Assembly (NCBI RefSeq): GCF_002813445.1
Contig: NZ_PHHD01000001.1
Coordinates: forward strand, 930,001-994,000
Origin: Pseudomonas tolaasii NCPPB 2192
Lineage (GTDB): Bacteria > Pseudomonadota > Gammaproteobacteria > Pseudomonadales > Pseudomonadaceae
DNA: 64,000 bases
Reading direction: 5' to 3'
The position numbers and the translations under genes are program-made. Below are positions 43,389-52,674 of the stretch, piece after piece (positions within the stretch are counted from its first letter, which is position 1; every line of letters starts with the position of its first letter). A model generated the notes under the pieces. It made no database searches, had not been told where the DNA came from, and saw nothing but the letters and a program-made list of their open reading frames with translations.

Positions 43389-44704
43389 TGAATAACTTCA
43401 AGGCACTGGTGGACTGGCTCAAAGAGGCTGTCACCGACAAGGAAAAATTTCACCTGGGCTACGCCGATGAGGCGTCCGAATTCGTGCGTTTCAACCATGG
43501 CCAGGTGCGCCAGGCCGGGCAGGTGCAACAGGCCAGCCTGAATCTGAAACTGATCGACGACGGCCGCCACGCCGACCTGGGCATTACCTTGTCCGGCGAG
43601 CCGGAACTGGATCGCCAACGCCTGGCCGATGGCCTGCAGCAACTGCGCGAAACCCTGCCGTTGCTGCCGCAGGACCCGTACCTGCTACTGAACCACAACG
43701 CCTGGCAGAGCAATAACGAACAGACCCGCCCCTTGCCGGAACTGGCTCAGGTACTGGAAGACATCAGCCGCGCCGCCGACGGCGTGGACCTGGTCGGCTT
43801 CTACGCTGCCGGCCCGATCACCCGTGGTTTTGCCAGCTCGGACGGCGCCTTCGGCTGGCACCGCGCCAACAGTTTCAACTTTGATTTCAGTCTGTTCCAC
43901 GCCAACGGCGAGGCGGTGAAAGCCAGCTACGCCGGGCACACCTGGAACAGCGCCGAGTTCGCCGCACGCTTCCAGCAAGCCCGCGAACAGCTGGAATTCC
44001 TCGGCCGCCCGCTGCACACGCTGGCGCCGGGGCAATACCGCGCCTACCTGGCCCCGGCGGCGCTGGAAGAAATCATCAGCATCATCACTTGGGGCGGTTT
44101 TTCTGCCCAGGCCATCGCCAGCAAAGGCAGCTCGCTGCAAAAGCTGTATGCGGATGAGCAATCGTTGAGTCCGCTGGTCACCGTCAGCGAGCAGATCAGC
44201 GGCTCCCTCAGCCAGGCGTTTTCCACCGAGGGTTACCCGCGCGGGGATGTGACGCTGATCAAGGAGGGCAAGGCCGAGGGGCAGTTGATCAACTCGCGCA
44301 GTGCCGCCGAATACGGCCTGAGCACCAACGGCGCCAGCAGCGATGAATCCCCGAGTGCCCTGCAAGTGGCGCCGGGCAGCCTCGCCCAGGCCGATATCCT
44401 CAAGCAACTGGGCACCGGGCTGTACATCAGCAACCTGTGGTACCTGAACTACTCCGACCTGCCAGCGGCCCGGTTGACCGGCATGACCCGCTTTGCCACG
44501 TTTTGGGTGGAAAACGGCGAGATCAAAGCACCGGTCAGCACCATGCGGTTTGATGACAGTGTGTACAGCCTGCTCGGTTCACAACTGGAGGCGCTGACGG
44601 CTGAACGGGAGTTGCTGCTGTCGGCGAGTACGTATAGCCAGCGCAATACCGCCTCAAACCTGTTGCCGGGCGCATTGGTAAAACGCCTCACCCTCACGTT
44701 GTAA
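43388..44704 (+). CDS. PmbA/TldE-like protease subunit
   Basis: 438 residues, PmbA-like fold without a HExxxH motif, as expected for the inactive partner of TldD. ATG overlaps the preceding stop (TGATG), so the two are translated in step. Conserved segments include GAFGWHRANSFNFDFSLFHA and the glycine-rich GTGLYISNLWYLNYSD near the C-terminus. Confidence 0.87.
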   Translation: MNNFKALVDWLKEAVTDKEKFHLGYADEASEFVRFNHGQVRQAGQVQQASLNLKLIDDGRHADLGITLSGEPELDRQRLADGLQQLRETLPLLPQDPYLLLNHNAWQSNNEQTRPLPELAQVLEDISRAADGVDLVGFYAAGPITRGFASSDGAFGWHRANSFNFDFSLFHANGEAVKASYAGHTWNSAEFAARFQQAREQLEFLGRPLHTLAPGQYRAYLAPAALEEIISIITWGGFSAQAIASKGSSLQKLYADEQSLSPLVTVSEQISGSLSQAFSTEGYPRGDVTLIKEGKAEGQLINSRSAAEYGLSTNGASSDESPSALQVAPGSLAQADILKQLGTGLYISNLWYLNYSDLPAARLTGMTRFATFWVENGEIKAPVSTMRFDDSVYSLLGSQLEALTAERELLLSASTYSQRNTASNLLPGALVKRLTLTL

Positions 44705-44732
44705 ACACACCCGACAATGTGGCAACCGGCTT

Positions 44733-44836
44733 GTGAGGGAGCCGGGCTTGCCCGCGATGCAGGCACCGAGGTGTATCAGTCACGCTGGGGTGATGCCATC
44801 GCAGGCAAGCCAGCTCCCACACAAGCCCGCTCCCAC
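44733..44836. repeat. Mosaic REP cluster, GTGGGAGC family
   Basis: GTGAGGGAGCCGGGCTTGCC, then ATCGCAGGCAAGCCAGCTCC, then a third half copy ACAAGCCCGCTCCCAC; a partial half (AATGTGGCAACCGGCTT) precedes it at 44716. Arms come from two subtypes. Confidence 0.8.
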
Positions 44837-44920
44837 AGGGGTTCTCGCCGCATTCATACATCGTTGTCCCTCCCAGTCCTACCGCCCTTTCTCTTCTTCT
44901 CTGCCCGCGCAAGCGGCCGG

Positions 44921-44991
44921 TTGTCGCCTGTAAAAAACCTCGTTATAAGGGTTAGTGGCATCCCGCCATATCACCCACGTGCGCGCACGTG
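44921..44991 (+). promoter_or_regulatory. Promoter and palindromic operator of the rhlA-like gene
   Basis: TTGTCG (44921-44926), a 17-bp spacer and TATAAG (44944-44949) form a plausible sigma-70 promoter. A perfect 16-bp palindrome, CACGTGCG-CGCACGTG (44976-44991), lies about 20 bp after the expected start of transcription and 41 bp before the ATG. That is where a repressor would block. The remainder of the 328-bp gap is REP sequence. Confidence 0.5.
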
Positions 44992-45032
44992 TGCACGACC
45001 TTGCCTCGGAGTGGGCAAGTTGGAGCGTTGAC

Positions 45033-45923
45033 ATGAACCATGGAAGTTTTGTCATTGAAAAGCTGTTCAAGCACTACAACGTTCACATCGAGAGACTGGG
45101 CAACGACCCGACTAAAAAGACCGTCCTGTTGGTCAACGGGGCGCTGTCTACCACTCGCTCATTTGCCCGTACCAGCAAGTGCCTGGCCGAGCATTTCAAT
45201 GTGTTGCTGTTCGACCTGCCGTTCTCCGGCTACTCGCGCGAGCACAATACCGACCTCGACCTGGTGACCAAGGACGACGAAGTCCAAATCCTTCGCGCGC
45301 TGGTGGAGCGCTTCGAGGTTAACCACCTGGTGTCGGCCTCCTGGGGCGGCATCTCAACGCTGCTGACCCTGGCCCACAACCCGCCCTCCATCGAAAGCTC
45401 GGTAGTGATGGCCCTCGCGCCCAACCTCAACCAGGCCATGCTCGACTACGTGGAACGGGTGCGCGTGCTGATCGAGGCCGATGACAAATCCGCCGTCGGC
45501 CACCTGCTCAACGAAACAGTGGGCAAATACCTGTCGCCACGCCTCAAGCGCAATAACCACCGCCACCTGTCGAACATGGCCACCACCGAGTACCGCCAGG
45601 CGCGCTTTCATATTCACCAGGTGCTGGGCCTGGGCGATGGCAACTACCTGCCGGCGCTCAGGCAAATTGAAACCCCGGTGCATTTCCTCAATGGCACGCT
45701 CGACGAATACACCCCTGCCGCCGATGCGCTGCTGTTCAAACAGTACGTGGGCCGCAGCAGTTTTTCTGTGGCCGAGCACACTGGCCATTTGCTGGACCTG
45801 GAGTCTCGCGAAGCCGCGCTGTCGGTGCACCGCGCCTTGCTGGATTTCCTGGTGGGCAAGCACGCAAAGTTGTCAGATTTAGACGAACCGCCTGTGGGAA
45901 AAGGAGCGACGGATGGCGCATAA
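45033..45923 (+). CDS. rhlA: RhlA-like 3-(3-hydroxyalkanoyloxy)alkanoate synthase
   Basis: Alpha/beta hydrolase-fold enzyme, 296 residues. It matches what I recall of P. aeruginosa RhlA (295 residues) across its length: FARTxKCLAEHFNVxLFDLPF, TKDDEVxILxALxERFEVNH and SASWGGISTLL are shared. RhlA joins two 3-hydroxyacyl-ACPs to HAA, the lipid part of rhamnolipids. Catalytic Ser103 (SASWGG), Asp224 (GTLDEYT) and His252 (EHTGHLLD) are present. GGAG lies 7 nt before the ATG. No rhlB or rhlC lies nearby; the next gene is an MFS exporter. PhaG-type CoA transferase activity is the alternative. Confidence 0.8.
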   Translation: MNHGSFVIEKLFKHYNVHIERLGNDPTKKTVLLVNGALSTTRSFARTSKCLAEHFNVLLFDLPFSGYSREHNTDLDLVTKDDEVQILRALVERFEVNHLVSASWGGISTLLTLAHNPPSIESSVVMALAPNLNQAMLDYVERVRVLIEADDKSAVGHLLNETVGKYLSPRLKRNNHRHLSNMATTEYRQARFHIHQVLGLGDGNYLPALRQIETPVHFLNGTLDEYTPAADALLFKQYVGRSSFSVAEHTGHLLDLESREAALSVHRALLDFLVGKHAKLSDLDEPPVGKGATDGA

Positions 45924-45957
45924 TCGCGACACATAGCCTGCTAACAAAAGGGTTCAC

Positions 45958-47385
45958 ATGCCGAATCGCGCCCCGCTCGACGCCAAGACCGCCCGCTGGC
46001 TGCCCTGGGTGGTGGCGATTGCCTTCTTCATGCAGTCGCTGGACGGGACGATTCTGAACACGGCACTGCCGGCCATGGCCCGGGACCTCGCGGAAAACCC
46101 GCTGCGCATGCAAGGGGTGGTGATCGCCTACATGCTCACCGTCGCCTTGCTGATCCCGGCCTCGGGCTGGGTGGCCGACCGCTTCGGCACCAAGAAGATC
46201 TTTTTCGGCGCAATCATGCTGTTCAGCATTGGCTCGCTGCTGTGCGCGCTGTCCAGCAGCTTGACGATGTTGGTGGGTGCGCGGGTCATCCAGGGTTTGG
46301 GCGGCGCGTTGATGCTGCCGGTCGGGCGGCTTGTCGTGCTACGGGCTTACCCGCGCTCCGAACTGGTGCGCATCATGGGTTTCATCACCATTCCCGGCCT
46401 GCTCGGCCCCCTGCTCGGCCCGACCATGGGCGGCTGGATGGTGCAATACCTGACTTGGCACTGGATCTTCCTGATCAACCTGCCGGTGGGCATGGTCGGC
46501 TGCTACGCCGTGTGGAAACTCATCCCCGACCTGCGCGGCAGCGAGCGCACGCGGTTCGACAGCATGGGCTTTGTGCTGTTTGGCGCGGCGATGGTGTTGA
46601 TCACCATCGCCATGGAAGGCCTGGGCGAACTGCACCTGCCGCACCTGCGGGTGATGTTGTTGCTGTTCGGCGGGCTGGCGTGCCTGGCGGCGTACTGGCT
46701 GCGCGCCGGGCATATCGACAACCCGCTGTTTTCGCCGGTGCTGTTCAAGACCCGCACCTTTGCCGTGGGTATCCTCGGCAACCTGTTCGCGCGACTGGGC
46801 AGCGGCGCCCTGCCGTTTCTGGTGCCCTTGCTGTTGCAGGTGGCGCTGGGCTATTCGCCGTCGGAAGCCGGCATGAGCATGTTGCCGCTGGCGGCGGCGG
46901 CGATGTTCGCCAAGTCCATCGCCCGCACCCTGATCGAGCGCTTGGGCTACCGCATCGTGCTGACCGGCAACACGCTGTTCCTGGGCATCATGCTCGCCAG
47001 CATGGGCCTGGTCAGCGAACACACGCCCTACCCGCTGCTGTTGTGCATGCTGGCGATATTGGGCGCGATCAACTCCCTGCAATTTACCGCCATGAACACC
47101 GTCACCCTGATCGATCTTGACGACGCCCAGGCCAGCAGCGGCAACAGTTTGCTCTCGGTGGTGGCGCAATTGTCCCTGAGCCTGGGCGTGGCTTGCGCCG
47201 GTGCGCTGCTCGGCGGGTTTACCGCTGAAGCCGGCAACGACGGCGTAAGCACGGTGCTGGGTGCCTTCCAGCTGACCTTCCTTACGGTGGGCATCATGGC
47301 GATGCTGGCGGCGGCGATCTTCCTGCAACTGTCGCCTACCGACGGCAAACGGGTGATCAACCGCGAGCACGATCTGGAGCATTAA
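45958..47385 (+). CDS. DHA2-type MFS exporter next to rhlA
   Basis: 475 residues, 14-helix EmrB-like architecture. Motif A GWVADRFGTKKI near 64-75 and motif C-like GFITIPGLLGPLLGPTMGGW (helix 5) mark a drug:proton antiporter. Starts 34 bp after rhlA, so is probably co-transcribed. In P. aeruginosa an MFS gene of this kind (PA1131) precedes rhlC, which suggests export of HAA or a related surfactant here. Confidence 0.88.
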   Translation: MPNRAPLDAKTARWLPWVVAIAFFMQSLDGTILNTALPAMARDLAENPLRMQGVVIAYMLTVALLIPASGWVADRFGTKKIFFGAIMLFSIGSLLCALSSSLTMLVGARVIQGLGGALMLPVGRLVVLRAYPRSELVRIMGFITIPGLLGPLLGPTMGGWMVQYLTWHWIFLINLPVGMVGCYAVWKLIPDLRGSERTRFDSMGFVLFGAAMVLITIAMEGLGELHLPHLRVMLLLFGGLACLAAYWLRAGHIDNPLFSPVLFKTRTFAVGILGNLFARLGSGALPFLVPLLLQVALGYSPSEAGMSMLPLAAAAMFAKSIARTLIERLGYRIVLTGNTLFLGIMLASMGLVSEHTPYPLLLCMLAILGAINSLQFTAMNTVTLIDLDDAQASSGNSLLSVVAQLSLSLGVACAGALLGGFTAEAGNDGVSTVLGAFQLTFLTVGIMAMLAAAIFLQLSPTDGKRVINREHDLEH

Positions 47386-47467
47386 CCGGCTTCCCGTCTA
47401 GAACTTGCGGGGAAAACCCTGCGGGGCTGGTACACTGCGCAACATTTTGTTTTGCAGAGCCAGTCCC

Positions 47468-48853
47468 GTGACTACCATCGCCACCGCTTTTAATACTTTG
47501 CCCCTGTCCGCCGCCATGCTGGCTAACCTCGACTCGCTGGGTTACGTCGAGATGACGCAGATCCAGGCGCAAAGCTTGCCGGTGATCCTCAAGGGGCTGG
47601 ACCTGATTGCCCAGGCCAAGACCGGCAGCGGCAAGACTGCCGCCTTCGGCATCGGCCTGTTGAACCCGATCAACCCGCGCTACTTCGGCTGCCAGGCCCT
47701 GGTGATGTGCCCGACCCGTGAGCTGGCCGACCAGGTCGCCAAGGAAATCCGCCGCCTGGCCCGTGCCGAAGACAACATCAAGGTACTGACCCTGTGCGGC
47801 GGCGTGTCCCTCGGCCCGCAGATCGCCTCGCTGGAACATGGCGCCCACGTGATCGTCGGCACCCCGGGCCGCATCCAGCAGCACCTGCGCAAGGGCTCGC
47901 TGGTACTCGACGGTTTGAACACGCTGATCCTCGACGAAGCCGACCGCATGCTCGACATGGGCTTCTACGATGCCATCGAAGACATCATCAGCAAGACCCC
48001 GCCGCGCCGCCAGACCCTGCTGTTCTCGGCCACCTACCCGGTGAGCATCAAGCAGTTGGCGTCCAAGTTCATGCGCGCGCCGCAACAGGTGAAGGCCGAA
48101 GCGTTCCACTCCGATGACCAGATCGAGCAGCGTTTCTACGAGATCTCGCCGGAAGAGCGCATGGACGCAGTGACCAAGGTCTTGGCGCACTTCCGCCCGG
48201 CCTCCTGCGTAGCGTTCTGCTTTACCAAGCAGCAAGTGCAGGAAACCGTGGATCACCTGACGGCCAAAGGCATTTCCGCCGTCGGCCTGCATGGCGACCT
48301 GGAACAGCGCGACCGCGACCAGGTGTTGGCGATGTTCGCCAACCGCAGCACCTCGGTGCTGGTAGCCACCGACGTGGCCGCCCGTGGCCTGGACATTGAC
48401 TCGCTGGACATGGTGATCAACGTCGAACTGGCCCGCGATTCGGAAATCCACATTCACCGCGTGGGCCGTACTGGCCGCGCCGGTGAGACCGGCCTCGCCA
48501 TCAGCCTGGTGGCGCCGTCCGAAGCGCACCGCGCCCAGGCCATCGAACAACTGCAGAAAACCCCGCTGAACTGGGACCAACTGGACAACCTCAAGCCGCA
48601 GAGCGGTGGCCCGTTGCTGCCGCAGATGAGCACGCTGTGCATCGCCGCCGGCCGTAAAGACAAGGTGCGTCCGGGCGACATCCTCGGCGCGCTGACTGGC
48701 GAAGCCGGGATTCCGGGGGCCCAAGTGGGCAAGATCGCGATCTTTGACTTCCAGGCCTTCGTGGCCGTGGAACGCGGAATCGCCAAGCAGGCGTTGCAGC
48801 GTTTGAACGACGGCAAGATCAAGGGCCGTTCGTTGCGCGTTCGCATCCTGTAA
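47468..48853 (+). CDS. dbpA: DEAD-box RNA helicase DbpA
   Basis: 461 residues with a GTG start (MTTIATAFNTLPLSAAM). Motifs: Q motif, AKTGSGKT, PTRELA, DEAD in LILDEADRMLD, SAT, and HRVGRTGR. A C-terminal RRM (about 385-461) ending GKIKGRSLRVRIL binds hairpin 92 of 23S rRNA in DbpA. Acts in 50S ribosome assembly. A T-rich stretch and a possible start of its own promoter lie at 47430-47455. Confidence 0.92.
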   Translation: MTTIATAFNTLPLSAAMLANLDSLGYVEMTQIQAQSLPVILKGLDLIAQAKTGSGKTAAFGIGLLNPINPRYFGCQALVMCPTRELADQVAKEIRRLARAEDNIKVLTLCGGVSLGPQIASLEHGAHVIVGTPGRIQQHLRKGSLVLDGLNTLILDEADRMLDMGFYDAIEDIISKTPPRRQTLLFSATYPVSIKQLASKFMRAPQQVKAEAFHSDDQIEQRFYEISPEERMDAVTKVLAHFRPASCVAFCFTKQQVQETVDHLTAKGISAVGLHGDLEQRDRDQVLAMFANRSTSVLVATDVAARGLDIDSLDMVINVELARDSEIHIHRVGRTGRAGETGLAISLVAPSEAHRAQAIEQLQKTPLNWDQLDNLKPQSGGPLLPQMSTLCIAAGRKDKVRPGDILGALTGEAGIPGAQVGKIAIFDFQAFVAVERGIAKQALQRLNDGKIKGRSLRVRIL

Positions 48854-48888
48854 GAACCCCACATATTTACTGTGGGAACCGAATCAAT

Positions 48889-48958
48889 GTGGGAGCTGGC
48901 TTGCCTGCGATAGCGATGGTGAATTCACCGCCGCTATCGCAGGCAAGCCAGCTCCCAC
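48889..48958. repeat. REPIN, GTGGGAGC family
   Basis: GTGGGAGCTGGCTTGCCTGC with perfect inverted copy, preceded by a lone GTGGGAACCG at 48872. Between dbpA and the flavoprotein gene. Confidence 0.9.
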
Positions 48959-49000
48959 ATTTGATTGCATTTCATATTAAGTTTTTGTGAGGACATTGCT

Positions 49001-50179
49001 TTGCGCTCGACCGAAGTTGTGATCATTGGCGCCGGCGCCGCAGGCTTGATGTGCGCACTGACCGCCGCCGGGCGTGGGCGCAAGGTGATGTTGATCGACC
49101 ACGCCAACAAGGCCGGCAAGAAGATCCTGATGTCGGGCGGTGGCCGCTGCAATTTCACCAACATGTACACCGAGCCCGCCAACTTCCTCTCGCACAATGC
49201 GCACTTCTGCAAATCCGCGCTGGCGCGCTACACCCAGTGGGACTTCATCGGGCTGGTGGCCAAACACGGCGTGCCGTACCACGAGAAGAAACTCGGCCAG
49301 CTGTTCTGCGACAACAAGTCCAGCGACATCCTCGGCATGCTGCTCGACGAATGCATCCAGACCGGCGTCAGCCTGCACCTGGACACTTCAATCCAGGAAA
49401 TCGCCAAGATCGACGCTGGCTATCAGTTGCAGACCACCCTGGGTGAGCTGCGCTGCGAATCCCTGGTGATCGCCACCGGCGGCCTGTCGATTCCGACCCT
49501 GGGCGCCACCGGCTTCGGTTATCAGGTGGCCAGGCAATTCGGCCACGAGCTGCTGCCGACCCGCGCCGGGCTGGTGCCGTTCACCATCACCGATCAGCTC
49601 AAAGACCTGTGCGGCGAGCTGTCCGGCACCTCGGTGGACTGCCTGGTCAGCTGCAACGGTCAGAGTTTTCGCGAAAACATCCTGTTTACCCACCGCGGCC
49701 TCAGCGGCCCGGCGATCCTGCAGATTTCCTCTTACTGGGAAACCGGCGACACGGTGGAAATCAACCTGCTGCCCGACCACGACGCCCACACCTGGCTGCA
49801 ACAGCAGCAGGCCGAGCGCCCGAACAGCGAGCTGAAAACCCTGCTGGGCGAGATATTCACCAAGAAAATGGCCAACCTGCTGGCCGAAACCTGGTTTGTG
49901 TCCAAGCCGATGAAGCAATACACCCACGCCGAAATCGCTGATATCGCGCAGAAACTGGGCAGTTGGCAACTGGTGCCGGCGGGCACTGAAGGCTATCGCA
50001 CCGCCGAAGTAACGCTGGGTGGCGTGGACACGCGGGAAGTGTCGTCCAAGACCATGGAATCGCTGAAAAGCCCGGGCTTGTACTTTATCGGCGAAGTGCT
50101 GGATGTGACCGGTCACCTGGGTGGGTTCAACTTCCAGTGGGCCTGGGCTTCGGGCTACGCCGCTGCGCAATACATCTGA
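49001..50179 (+). CDS. YhiN/BaiN-type NAD(P)/FAD-dependent oxidoreductase
   Basis: 392 residues with a TTG start (MRSTEVVIIGAGAAGLMCAL); GAGGA lies 7 nt before it, and no ATG fits the conserved N-terminus. FAD motif GAGAAGL, then the family signature KAGKKILMSGGGRCNFTN, IATGGLSIPTLGATGFGY, and GEVLDVTGHLGGFNFQWAWASG at the end, here given in parts. Physiological substrate unknown. Confidence 0.9.
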   Translation: MRSTEVVIIGAGAAGLMCALTAAGRGRKVMLIDHANKAGKKILMSGGGRCNFTNMYTEPANFLSHNAHFCKSALARYTQWDFIGLVAKHGVPYHEKKLGQLFCDNKSSDILGMLLDECIQTGVSLHLDTSIQEIAKIDAGYQLQTTLGELRCESLVIATGGLSIPTLGATGFGYQVARQFGHELLPTRAGLVPFTITDQLKDLCGELSGTSVDCLVSCNGQSFRENILFTHRGLSGPAILQISSYWETGDTVEINLLPDHDAHTWLQQQQAERPNSELKTLLGEIFTKKMANLLAETWFVSKPMKQYTHAEIADIAQKLGSWQLVPAGTEGYRTAEVTLGGVDTREVSSKTMESLKSPGLYFIGEVLDVTGHLGGFNFQWAWASGYAAAQYI

Positions 50180-50193
50180 TGGATGCACTCGTT

Positions 50194-50300
50194 GATCGTT
50201 CCCACGCTCTGCGTGGGCATGCATCCCGGGACGCTCCGCGTCCCAAGAGCGGACGCAGAGCGTCCATGGCGGCATTCCCACGCAGAGCGTGGGAACGATC
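50194..50300. repeat. REPIN, GTTCCCACGC family
   Basis: GATCGTTCCCACGCTCTGCG at the left and CGCAGAGCGTGGGAACGATC at the right form a complete inverted pair of the RAYT-associated family, with inner GGACGCTCCGCGTCC. Only copy of this family away from the RAYT gene. Confidence 0.9.
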
Positions 50301-50395
50301 ATCCAAAATTTTGCTGCCAGATGTGATCGCCACGCTTGCCGTGACGTCATTACTGGCTCAATTTAGCGGCATCGTCCCGGAAGACTCCAGACTTC

Positions 50396-52579
50396 ATGTC
50401 ATCGACCTCGTTCAAGCAGTCCATGCGGCGCCTGTGGGCGCTGGATAAATTCAGTTACAGCGTACGGGTATTCATCGCCCTCACCGGCAGCATGGCGCTG
50501 TGCTGGTATCAAGATGAAATGACGCTGCTGATCCCATTGTTTCTGGGGATTATCGCCAGCGCCCTGGCCGAGACCGATGACAGCTGGCAAGGCCGCCTGA
50601 ATGCCTTGGCGGTAACGCTGGTGTGTTTCAGCGTTGCCGCGCTGTCGGTCGAATTGTTGTTCCCCTACCCCTGGATCTTCGCGATCGCCCTGGCCCTGGC
50701 GAGTTTTTGCCTGACCATGCTCGGCGCCCTGGGCGAACGTTATGGTGCGATTGCCTCGGCGACGCTGATTCTGTCGGTGTACACCATGATCGGTGTGGAC
50801 CAGCGCGGTGGCGCCGTCACCGATTTCTGGCATGAGCCGCTGCTGCTGGTGGCCGGCGCCGCCTGGTATGGCGTGCTGTCGGTGCTGTGGCAGGCGCTGT
50901 TTTCCAATCAGCCGGTGCAGCAGAGCCTGGCGCGCCTGTTTCGCGAGTTGGGGCGCTACCTCAAGCTCAAGTCTTCATTGTTCGAGCCGATCCGCCAGCT
51001 GGATGTGGAAGCCCGGCGCCTGGAATTGGCCCAGCAAAATGGCCGTGTCGTTGCGGCACTGAATGCGGCGAAGGAAATCATCCTGCACCGCGTCGGCAAT
51101 GGTCGGCCGGGTTCGAAGGTCAGTCGTTACCTGAAGCTGTATTTCCTCGCGCAGGACATCCACGAGCGCGCCAGTTCCTCCCACTACCCTTACAACGCGC
51201 TGGCCGAAGCCTTCTTCCACAGCGACGTGCTGTTCCGCTGCCAGCGCCTGTTGCGCCAGCAAGGCAAGGCCTGCCAGGCGCTGGCCGAGTCGATCCAGCT
51301 GCGCCAGCCCTTCATCTATGACGACAGTTTCGCCGAAGCGCTCGGCGACCTGAACGCGTCGCTGGAACACCTGCGCATCCAGAGCAACCCGGCGTGGCGC
51401 GGCCTGCTGCGCTCCTTGCGGGCGCTGGCGGCCAACCTGTCGACCCTCGACCGCCTGCTGGGCGACGCGAGCAACCCTGACGCCCTGGCCGATGCCACCG
51501 ACAGCAGCCTGCTCGACCGTGCACCCCGCAACCTCGGCGAAATGTGGACGCGCCTGCGCACCCAACTGACGCCGACGTCCTTGCTGTTCCGCCACGCCCT
51601 GCGCTTGCCGCTGGCGCTGATGATCGGCTATTGGATGGTGCACCTGATCCACCCGTCCCAAGGCTACTGGATCATCCTCACCACCCTGTTCGTGTGCCAG
51701 CCGAACTACGGCGCCACGCGGCGTAAGCTGGGCCAGCGGATTATCGGCACCGCCATCGGCCTGACCGTGGCCTGGGCGCTGTTCGACCTGTTCCCCAGCC
51801 CGCTGGTGCAATCGATGTTCGCCATCGCCGCCGGCCTGGTGTTCTTTATCAACCGCACCACGCGCTACACCCTGGCCACGGCGGCGATCACCTTGATGGT
51901 GCTGTTCTGCTTCAACCAGGTGGGCGACGGCTACGGGCTGTTTGTGCCGCGCCTGCTCGATACCTTGCTCGGCAGCCTGATTGCGGGCCTGGCGGTGTTC
52001 CTGTTCCTGCCGGACTGGCAAGGCCGGCGCCTGAACAAAGTGCTGGCCAACACCCTGACGTGCAACAGCATTTACCTGCGCCAGATCATGCAGCAGTACG
52101 CCGCCGGCAAGAGCGACGACCTGGCCTATCGCCTGGCACGGCGCAACGCTCACAACGCCGACGCGGCGCTGTCCACCACGCTGGCCAACATGCTGATGGA
52201 GCCGGGGCATTTCCGTAAGGAAGCCGACGTGGGCTTCCGCTTTCTGGTGCTGTCGCACACCCTGCTCAGTTATTTGTCAGGGCTGGGTGCGCACCGCGAG
52301 ACGCAATTGCCGGCCGAGGTGCGTAAGCATTTGATCGACGGCGCCGGGAACTCACTGGCGGCGAGCATTGATGAAATCGCCACGGGGTTGGCAAACAAGC
52401 AGCCGATTGCGATTCAGAGTGATGCCGAAGAAGCCCTGGCGGCGGACCTTGAGCAGATGCCGGACGAGATCGATGAAGGGCAGCGGCTGGTGCAGACCCA
52501 GTTGGCGTTGATTTGCCGGCAGTTGGGGCCGTTGCGCACACTGGCGGCGCATTTGATCAAGGATACCAGCGAGGCTTAG
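50396..52579 (+). CDS. yccS: YccS-type FUSC family membrane protein
   Basis: 727 residues. Two blocks of five to six membrane helices (about 25-175 and 390-540), each followed by a cytoplasmic part, with the FUSC core HPSQGYWIILTTLFVCQPNY near 420. Family members resemble efflux pumps for aromatic acids or stress compounds (AaeB-like). ATG at 50396 (MSSTSFKQSM) lacks a strong ribosome site. Confidence 0.88.
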   Translation: MSSTSFKQSMRRLWALDKFSYSVRVFIALTGSMALCWYQDEMTLLIPLFLGIIASALAETDDSWQGRLNALAVTLVCFSVAALSVELLFPYPWIFAIALALASFCLTMLGALGERYGAIASATLILSVYTMIGVDQRGGAVTDFWHEPLLLVAGAAWYGVLSVLWQALFSNQPVQQSLARLFRELGRYLKLKSSLFEPIRQLDVEARRLELAQQNGRVVAALNAAKEIILHRVGNGRPGSKVSRYLKLYFLAQDIHERASSSHYPYNALAEAFFHSDVLFRCQRLLRQQGKACQALAESIQLRQPFIYDDSFAEALGDLNASLEHLRIQSNPAWRGLLRSLRALAANLSTLDRLLGDASNPDALADATDSSLLDRAPRNLGEMWTRLRTQLTPTSLLFRHALRLPLALMIGYWMVHLIHPSQGYWIILTTLFVCQPNYGATRRKLGQRIIGTAIGLTVAWALFDLFPSPLVQSMFAIAAGLVFFINRTTRYTLATAAITLMVLFCFNQVGDGYGLFVPRLLDTLLGSLIAGLAVFLFLPDWQGRRLNKVLANTLTCNSIYLRQIMQQYAAGKSDDLAYRLARRNAHNADAALSTTLANMLMEPGHFRKEADVGFRFLVLSHTLLSYLSGLGAHRETQLPAEVRKHLIDGAGNSLAASIDEIATGLANKQPIAIQSDAEEALAADLEQMPDEIDEGQRLVQTQLALICRQLGPLRTLAAHLIKDTSEA

Positions 52580-52584
52580 GCCGT

Positions 52585-52659
52585 CATCGCAGGCAAGCCA
52601 GCTCCCACACTTGAAAGTGTTCACAAATCAAACGTGTGGGAGCTGGCTTGCCCGCGATG
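52585..52659. repeat. REP pair, GTGGGAGC family, tail-to-tail order
   Basis: CATCGCAGGCAAGCCAGC...GTGGGAGCTGGCTTGCCCGC between the convergent yccS and solute-binding-protein genes. Confidence 0.87.
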
Positions 52660-52674
52660 GAGGCCTGAAGAACC

